9,823 nt of DNA from Candidatus Dormiibacterota bacterium (lineage in GTDB: Bacteria; Chloroflexota; Dormibacteria; Aeolococcales; Bog-877), in NCBI GenBank assembly GCA_003135035.1, contig PLDE01000227.1:1-9823 (forward strand), written 5' to 3'. The stretch's first letter is position 1. Every line of letters begins with the position of its first letter. The translations under genes and the position numbers were made by a program. Of the stretch, positions 5,889 to 9,823 are shown piece by piece. Under the pieces are notes generated by a model. It did no database searches. It saw nothing but the letters and a program-made list of their open reading frames with translations, and was not told the DNA's origin.

Positions 5889-6583
5889 GCGGCGGTAACA
5901 AAACCATCCTGCTGGTGGAGGACGATCAGGCCACCCGTGACATCGTCAGGCTCGCCTGCGAGCCACAGCACTACACCGTGGTGGAGACGGGCACCGGCCT
6001 GGAAGGCTTGGACATGGCCCAACAGACCTCGCCTGACCTGATCATCCTGGATATAAACCTGCCCGGCATGAGCGGCCTCGACGTCTGTCGCAAGCTTCGC
6101 GCCGATGGTTACAAGGTGCCGATCATCATGCTCACCGCCAAGAGCGACACCATCGACGTGGTGGTTGGGCTCGAGCTGGGGGCGGACGACTACGTCGTCA
6201 AGCCCTTCGAGGTTCGCGAGCTGGTCGCCCGAGTGGGGGCTCATCTGCGCCGGTCCGACGTGGCGCCCACCGATCAGCTCAAGGAGCGCTTCGAATTCCC
6301 GGGCTTGACCATCGATCTTCGCCGGCGCCAGGTCTACCGGGATGGCGAGGAGATTCAGCTGACCCTGACCGAGTTCAACTTGCTGGCCCTCCTGGCCAGC
6401 CGACCGGGCCAGGTGATGAGCCGGGCCGAGCTCCTCCGCCGAGTCTGGGGCTACGAGGTGGAGATCGAAACCCGCACCGTGGACGCCCACGTCTACCGCT
6501 TGCGCCGAAAGATCGAGCCGTCGGCCGACCGTCCCTCGTACATCCACTCGGTCCCGGGGATTGGTTACCGCTTCGCCGGCTAG
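5885..6583 (+). CDS. OmpR/PhoB-family response regulator
   Basis: DNA-binding output of the two-component system. The 232 residues comprise a receiver (about 6-122) with acidic residues D13/D14 in VEDD, phosphoacceptor D56 in ILDINLPGMSG, T84 in MLTAKS and K106 in VVKPF, and a winged-helix DNA-binding domain (about 135-231) with the family pattern LTLTEFNLLALL, SRAELLRRVWG, RTVDAHVYRLRRKI and GIGYRF. All phosphorylation residues are intact. The ATG at 5885 overlaps the kinase TGA by four bases and a TGGAGG lies upstream inside the kinase gene, so the two are translationally coupled and almost surely partners. The hybrid kinase receiver suggests an extra control or phosphate-sink step. Target genes are not visible. 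Confidence 0.95.
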   Translation: MSGGNKTILLVEDDQATRDIVRLACEPQHYTVVETGTGLEGLDMAQQTSPDLIILDINLPGMSGLDVCRKLRADGYKVPIIMLTAKSDTIDVVVGLELGADDYVVKPFEVRELVARVGAHLRRSDVAPTDQLKERFEFPGLTIDLRRRQVYRDGEEIQLTLTEFNLLALLASRPGQVMSRAELLRRVWGYEVEIETRTVDAHVYRLRRKIEPSADRPSYIHSVPGIGYRFAG

Positions 6584-6612
6584 CGGCTAGCGGCGAGCCC
6601 GGGCTGCCGGGC
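6579..6612. terminator. Hairpin-rich spacer between convergent genes, possible terminator
   Basis: The 36-bp gap between the regulator and the convergent LysM-CHAP gene contains a tandem TAGCGGC duplication starting at the regulator stop (6581-6594) and a 6-bp stem GCCCGG-GCTG-CCGGGC (6597-6612). Neither strand shows a T-run, so a factor-independent terminator is uncertain; the position suits a shared transcription end. Confidence 0.3.
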
Positions 6613-6619
6613 GTTCAGC

Positions 6620-7480
6620 TCAGTAGATGAACCCCACGAAGTAACCCATGGTCGGAGAGATGGTTCGGGTGTCCTCCACGCCCAAGCCGGCGACGTTCAT
6701 CTCCGACTGCTCCCAGCTGCCGTTGGGCAGCACTTTGGTCACGAATCCGACGTGGCCGTCGTAGCTGTTGTCGAATACCGCGATGGCACCCACCACCGGC
6801 ACCTGTCCCTCCGGGTAGCCGAACGCTTGGGCGTTGGTCCACCAGTTGACCGCGTTGCCGGTCCAGGGGACATAGCGCTGGCTGGCAACCCAGTAGGTGC
6901 ACTCTCCCCAGGGGAAGGGGTCGTTTGCTTCGGGCTTGGTCGGAGCCACCTCAGGCACCCCCACCGCCTGGGGATAGAAGTCCTGAGCGGGCAGCGAGGT
7001 CGGCGAAGCCGCGGCCGGCATCAGGAGGAAGCTGTTGGGCGCCAACGTGCTCCCGGCGGTGAGATTGTTGTAGTTGAGGACCACCCCGGGACTGACCCGG
7101 AAGCGAGATGCGAAGCTGGTGAGCGTCTCCCCAGGGAGGACCCGGACCAGCACCGTCGGGCCCGCCGGTGGGATGAGCAGGTCCTGACCCGCGGCCAGCG
7201 TGGTCGCCCAGGTTAGGCGGTTGCTCCAGTCCAGCTCCTCGGGGCTGGTCTGGTACTTGGCGGCCATGGTCGCCAGGCTCGCTCCCAGGGGAACGCTCAC
7301 TACCGGGGCGGGCAGCACCTGGATGCTTCCCGGAACTGCTGCCGGTTTGTCGTAGTACTGGCCCGCCTGAGCGGACGCCGGAGTCGGCCAGACCGACGCC
7401 GAGGTCGAAACCGTCTGGACCCCGTTGCGAGACGCTGAGATCCAGCCCGCGATCAGTAGGCCACAGGCGGCCAGTACCAC
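6620..7480 (-). CDS. LysM-LysM-CHAP peptidoglycan hydrolase, secreted or membrane-anchored
   Basis: Cell-wall enzyme expected to cut peptide cross-links or amide bonds of peptidoglycan. From GTG 7480 (286 residues): N-terminal hydrophobic segment 2-15, low-complexity Ser/Thr/Ala/Pro linker, LysM 1 about 60-105 (PLGASLATMAAKYQTSPEEL), LysM 2 about 110-155 (LPGETLTSFASRFRVSP), spacer, then a CHAP domain 187-286 with nucleophile C194 in GECTYWVAS, H243 in GHVGFVTKV and E260 in SEMN. As written the signal segment lacks N-terminal positive charge; starting at the in-frame CTG 7516 would add a PGPDRRLTHFA stretch and give a normal n-region. LAAC also resembles a lipobox, but the hydrophobic run continues past the Cys. 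Transcribed from its own promoter near 7601-7630; convergent with the response regulator. Confidence 0.88.
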   Translation of the reverse strand: MVLAACGLLIAGWISASRNGVQTVSTSASVWPTPASAQAGQYYDKPAAVPGSIQVLPAPVVSVPLGASLATMAAKYQTSPEELDWSNRLTWATTLAAGQDLLIPPAGPTVLVRVLPGETLTSFASRFRVSPGVVLNYNNLTAGSTLAPNSFLLMPAAASPTSLPAQDFYPQAVGVPEVAPTKPEANDPFPWGECTYWVASQRYVPWTGNAVNWWTNAQAFGYPEGQVPVVGAIAVFDNSYDGHVGFVTKVLPNGSWEQSEMNVAGLGVEDTRTISPTMGYFVGFIY

Positions 7481-7600
7481 GGCGAAATGAGTAAGACGGC
7501 GGTCAGGACCCGGCAGGAGCTTCTCCCCAGCTGCCCACGGCGGACTACTAAAACCTCTCGCTGACGCCCACGCTCCCTCAAGCAGCGCGCCCGCGCTCCG

Positions 7601-7630
7601 ACCCTACCAGACGGCTCGTCGGGGTGTCAA
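7601..7630 (-). promoter_or_regulatory. Sigma-70-type promoter for the LysM-CHAP gene
   Basis: Read on the minus strand, TTGACA (7625-7630), an 18-base spacer and TAGGGT (7601-7606) make the best housekeeping-like promoter in the window. Transcription would start near 7594, giving a leader of about 115 bases to GTG 7480 or about 80 to CTG 7516. No ATG, GTG or TTG lies in frame between the start site and 7480. Confidence 0.55.
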
Positions 7631-7696
7631 AGGAACTTGAGGTCAGCGTGAGTACGAATTCGCCACCCGCGCTTCGAAAGCGGCCCGAACTCTGAC

Positions 7697-7711
7697 TATC
7701 CTGGAAGCGCG
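7697..7711 (+). promoter_or_regulatory. Candidate -10 box and ribosome-binding site of the MaoC operon
   Basis: TATCCT (7697-7702) is followed by GGAAG and, nine bases after the hexamer, by the ATG at 7712. The hexamer could be a -10 box for a near-leaderless message, or GGAAG could act as a weak Shine-Dalgarno on a longer one. TTCGAA at 7673-7678 is the only -35-like word at proper distance and is poor. Confidence 0.3.
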
Positions 7712-8128
7712 ATGTCTTTCAACCCGGACTGCGTGGGGACGCGCTACCAGGGGACGCCTCAGCTACTCGACCGCGATCGACATGGCGCCTATGCCGAGGC
7801 GGTCGGAGCGAGCCCTGGAAGCGAGGGTGAATTCATCCGGCCGCTCGCCTGCTTCGCCGCCGTCTACCTGCTCTGGCCGGTGGTTCCCCAGCTCTTCCAA
7901 GATCCTGAGGTGGGTCTGGACGTGGAGCACCTCCTCCACGGCGAGCAGGAGTTCTCCTTCGAACGGCCACTTGCCTTCGACGAAACGATTGAACCACAAG
8001 GGCTCATCGCCCAGGTCGATCGGCGTCGAGGCATGATCTTCCTTGATTTTCGTTGCGAGGGTAGAGACGCCTCCCAAGCGGTTGTGGCTCGGGCGCGGAG
8101 CCTGTTTGTGGTCAAGGAGCCCAAGTGA
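7712..8128 (+). CDS. MaoC N-terminal-domain (FAS1-like dehydratase) protein, HadA-like subunit
   Basis: Single hot-dog-fold protein of the MaoC N-terminal/FAS1-like dehydratase family. Over 138 residues it shows an opening VGTRYQGTP, an AYAEAVGASPG helix (26-36), PLACFAAVYLLWPV with a hydrophobic central helix (44-57), and the family mark LDVEHLLHGEQEFSFERPL (69-87, with HGEQ at 76-79), ending in a VVARARSLFVV strand. In two-subunit hydratases such as mycobacterial HadA/HadB or ChsH1/ChsH2 this type binds the acyl chain and the partner supplies catalysis. The stop overlaps the GTG of that likely partner by three bases, so the two should be made together. The start is ATG 7712, after a weak GGAAG. 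Confidence 0.8.
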   Translation: MSFNPDCVGTRYQGTPQLLDRDRHGAYAEAVGASPGSEGEFIRPLACFAAVYLLWPVVPQLFQDPEVGLDVEHLLHGEQEFSFERPLAFDETIEPQGLIAQVDRRRGMIFLDFRCEGRDASQAVVARARSLFVVKEPK

Positions 8129-8553
8129 GTCGTAACCCAGGCCTCGACCACTTCCCACCCCTTCTCGGCGAGGGACCGCCCGAGAGGCGGAGGAAGGTCA
8201 ACCAGGCAGTCATAGCCGCTTACGCCGAGGCCTCCGGGGATCACAACCCAATCCACTTGGATCGGGACTACGCCCAGCGGGCGGGACTGCCCGACACCAT
8301 CGCGCACGGGTTGCTCACGCTGGGCACCGCCTGCGCCGGCGTGGAGGGCTGGGCTTCCGAGCGGGCCTGGGTCGCCCGCATCTCCTGCCGGTTCTCACGT
8401 CCAGTCCGCTCCGGGGAGGAGTTGACCTGCACAGCTCAGGTGACGGAAGTGGGCGAAGGTGCTGCCGTGCTGGAGTTGGCGGCTCTGACCTCCCCGGAAG
8501 AGCGAGCCCTGACCAAGACCAAGGTCGAGTTGAGAACCCTGGTCGAGTCCTAG
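8125..8553 (+). CDS. MaoC-family (R)-specific enoyl-CoA hydratase / 3-hydroxyacyl dehydratase, HadB-like
   Basis: Adds water to an enoyl-thioester or removes it from a 3-hydroxyacyl-thioester. The 142-residue hot-dog protein has the hydratase-2 signature AYAEASGDHNPIHLD (32-46) with catalytic D39 and H44, followed by AGLPDTIAHGLLTLG (54-68). The body VARISCRFSRPVRSGEEL is the usual central-strand region. GTG 8125 overlaps the upstream TGA (GTGA) and has an AAGGAG ribosome-binding site five bases before it. With its upstream neighbour it probably forms a heterodimer or heterotetramer; with the acyl-CoA dehydrogenase directly downstream it would give consecutive oxidation and hydration steps. 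Whether the acyl carrier is CoA or ACP cannot be read from the sequence; the dehydrogenase favours CoA. Confidence 0.87.
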   Translation: MSRNPGLDHFPPLLGEGPPERRRKVNQAVIAAYAEASGDHNPIHLDRDYAQRAGLPDTIAHGLLTLGTACAGVEGWASERAWVARISCRFSRPVRSGEELTCTAQVTEVGEGAAVLELAALTSPEERALTKTKVELRTLVES

Positions 8554-8556
8554 CCA

Positions 8557-9738
8557 GTGCCCCTGGATTTCTCCCTCACCCCAGAGCAGGAAGAGATCCG
8601 GGCCCTGGCCCACCAGTTCGCTGAGCGCGAGATACGACCGGTCGCGGCGGAGTACGACGAGCGAGAGGAGACGCCTTGGCCGGTCATCCGCAAGGCTCAG
8701 GAGTGGGGACTGGGAGCGGCTGCGGCTCTACCTATCGAGTACGGCGGGGGCGGCCTTGACCACCTGACCCGACTCCTGGTGATTGAGGAGCTGGCCTGGG
8801 GAGACGCGGGAATCGCAGTGAGCATCTCCGCGAGCACACTGGCCGGGGCCGCCATCCTGGCCATGGGCACCGACGCGCAGAAGCAGCGCCACTTGGGGGT
8901 GCTCTGCGACTCCAGCGAGGTGCGCCTGGGAGCCCTGGGACTGACCGAACCGGAATCTGGCTCCGACTCGCTGGCCCTGCGGACCACCGCTGAGAAGGTG
9001 GATGGAGGCTACCTGCTCAATGGCACCAAGCAGTTCTGCACCAACGGCGGGATCGCCGAGATCCAGGTCGTCTTCGCCAGCGTGGATCTCAGCGCGGGTC
9101 CGGCCGGAGTGGCCGCCTTTGTGGTGGAGAAGGGGAATCCCGGTATGCACCAGGGTCGCAAGGAGCGCAAGCTGGGCGTGCGCGCCTCCCACACCGCCCA
9201 GGTGATCCTCGACGACTGCTTTGTGGCCGAGGATGCCCGGCTCGGTTTCGAGGCCTCCGGTGAGAGCCGGGGACCGGGCGCCGCCGGCGCCATGGCCACC
9301 TTGGAAGAGACCAGGCCCGGGGTGGCGGCAGCGGCTTTGGGAATCGCCCGAGCGGCCTTCGAGTACGCCCGCGATTACTCCCTCAAACGCGAGCAGTTTG
9401 GCAAACCGATCGGGGCCCACCAGGCGATCGCCTTCAAGCTGGCTGACATGGCAACCGAGATCGACGCCACCCGCTTGCTGGTCTGGCGGGCCGGGTGGCT
9501 GGCCAACCAGGGTCTCGGCTTCGCCCACGCGGAGGGGAGCATGGCCAAGCTGATGGCCGGGGACGTGGCCATGCGGACGACCGTGGAAGCGGTGCAGATT
9601 CTGGGCGGTTACGGCTACATCAAAGACCATCCCGTCGAGCGCTGGATGCGCGACGCCAAGATCTACCAGATCTGGGAAGGGACGGCTGAGATCCAGCGAT
9701 TGGTGATCGCCAGAGCGATCCTGGGAATACGAATCTAG
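8557..9738 (+). CDS. Acyl-CoA dehydrogenase
   Basis: FAD-dependent enzyme that makes the alpha-beta double bond in acyl-CoA and passes electrons to ETF. The 393 residues cover the full family length: N-terminal helical domain (FSLTPEQEEIRALAHQFAER), the FAD/substrate-binding LGLTEPESGSD (128-138) and GGYLLNGTKQFCTNGG (150-165; the motif usually has W-I-T-N, here F-C-T-N), the helical C-domain with REQFGKPIGAHQAIAF (278-293) and VQILGGYGY (346-354), and the catalytic base E374 in YQIWEGTAEIQRL as in medium- and short-chain enzymes. GTG 8557 lies three bases after the upstream stop, without a Shine-Dalgarno, so it depends on operon translation. Chain length or branched substrate is not determined. 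Confidence 0.93.
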   Translation: MPLDFSLTPEQEEIRALAHQFAEREIRPVAAEYDEREETPWPVIRKAQEWGLGAAAALPIEYGGGGLDHLTRLLVIEELAWGDAGIAVSISASTLAGAAILAMGTDAQKQRHLGVLCDSSEVRLGALGLTEPESGSDSLALRTTAEKVDGGYLLNGTKQFCTNGGIAEIQVVFASVDLSAGPAGVAAFVVEKGNPGMHQGRKERKLGVRASHTAQVILDDCFVAEDARLGFEASGESRGPGAAGAMATLEETRPGVAAAALGIARAAFEYARDYSLKREQFGKPIGAHQAIAFKLADMATEIDATRLLVWRAGWLANQGLGFAHAEGSMAKLMAGDVAMRTTVEAVQILGGYGYIKDHPVERWMRDAKIYQIWEGTAEIQRLVIARAILGIRI

Positions 9739-9769
9739 TTCAGCCCAGGTACATCCTCCCGAGCCGTTA

Positions 9770-9823
9770 TGTAGCCAAACCGTCCATTAGGATTGTTGCC
9801 AATCCGGTTGCCAAATGGCTACA
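9770..9823. repeat. 12-bp tandem repeat units inside nested inverted repeats
   Basis: Units GTAGCCAAACCG (9771-9782), GTTGCCAATCCG (9795-9806) and GTTGCCAAATGG (9807-9818) lie on an exact 12-base grid; the slot 9783-9794 is diverged. The whole is bounded by TGTAGCCA (9770-9777) and TGGCTACA (9816-9823), a perfect 8-bp inverted pair; AACCG (9778-9782) matches CGGTT (9805-9809), and GGATTG-TTGC-CAATCC (9790-9805) is a perfect 6-bp inner stem. It begins 31 bases after the acyl-CoA dehydrogenase stop and runs to the window edge. It may be a terminator-like structure, a binding array, the end of a mobile element or a short tandem repeat. Confidence 0.6.

Noticed and set aside
5813..6547. Long minus-strand frame antisense to the response regulator
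   Set aside because: It mirrors the codon bias of the response regulator, whose receiver and winged-helix domains are complete.
7671..7681. Small GCTT-CGA-AAGC hairpin before the MaoC operon
   Set aside because: The stem is only four to five base pairs and has no supporting context, so it is not listed as a feature.
8728..9630. 300-codon minus-strand frame antisense to acyl-CoA dehydrogenase
   Set aside because: Typical shadow of a high-GC gene; the product is His/Gly/Gln-rich with no recognisable domain, whereas the plus strand encodes a full dehydrogenase.

Overview
The window is high-GC DNA with many GTG starts and few Shine-Dalgarno sites. It carries a CGNR-type zinc-finger regulator, a MaoC/HadAB-like dehydratase pair and a PhoB-type two-component system. 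This gene set suggests an actinobacterial or related high-GC soil lineage (Candidatus Dormibacterota and Chloroflexota are alternatives); the sequence alone does not settle it. No RNA gene, CRISPR array or recognisable insertion sequence was seen.

Layout. (1) 1-451, minus: N-terminal part of an ABC-transporter ATPase, cut by the window edge. (2) 586-1470, plus: a six-helix YihY/BrkB membrane protein. (3) 1461-1940, minus: a small four-helix membrane protein whose frame is broken by one TAA; the two halves are in the same frame and join into a sensible topology. (4) 2075-3715, minus: an ABATE/CGNR zinc-finger protein followed 12 bases later by hydroxymethylglutaryl-CoA lyase. (5) 3768-4171, plus: a 56-residue protein with a textbook ribosome-binding site and divergent promoter, then a second small overlapping reading frame that contains a perfect 13-bp hairpin. 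(6) 4227-6583, plus: a soluble GAF hybrid histidine kinase translationally coupled to an OmpR/PhoB-type response regulator. (7) 6620-7480, minus: a LysM-LysM-CHAP cell-wall hydrolase with a clear promoter. (8) 7712-9738, plus: a tightly packed three-gene acyl-CoA operon (MaoC N-domain protein, MaoC hydratase, acyl-CoA dehydrogenase). (9) 9770-9823: an array of 12-bp repeat units enclosed in inverted repeats, running up to the window end.

How the genes may work together. The acyl-CoA dehydrogenase and hydratase pair would carry out the first two steps of a beta-oxidation-like route, and HMG-CoA lyase the last step of leucine/HMG-CoA breakdown, so both ends of the window lean toward acyl-CoA catabolism. 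The kinase and regulator form one signalling unit; its target is not visible, although the neighbouring cell-wall hydrolase is a possible one. The least explained part is 3694-4226: regulator, operator-like dyad, two small reading frames and a strong hairpin just upstream of the kinase.
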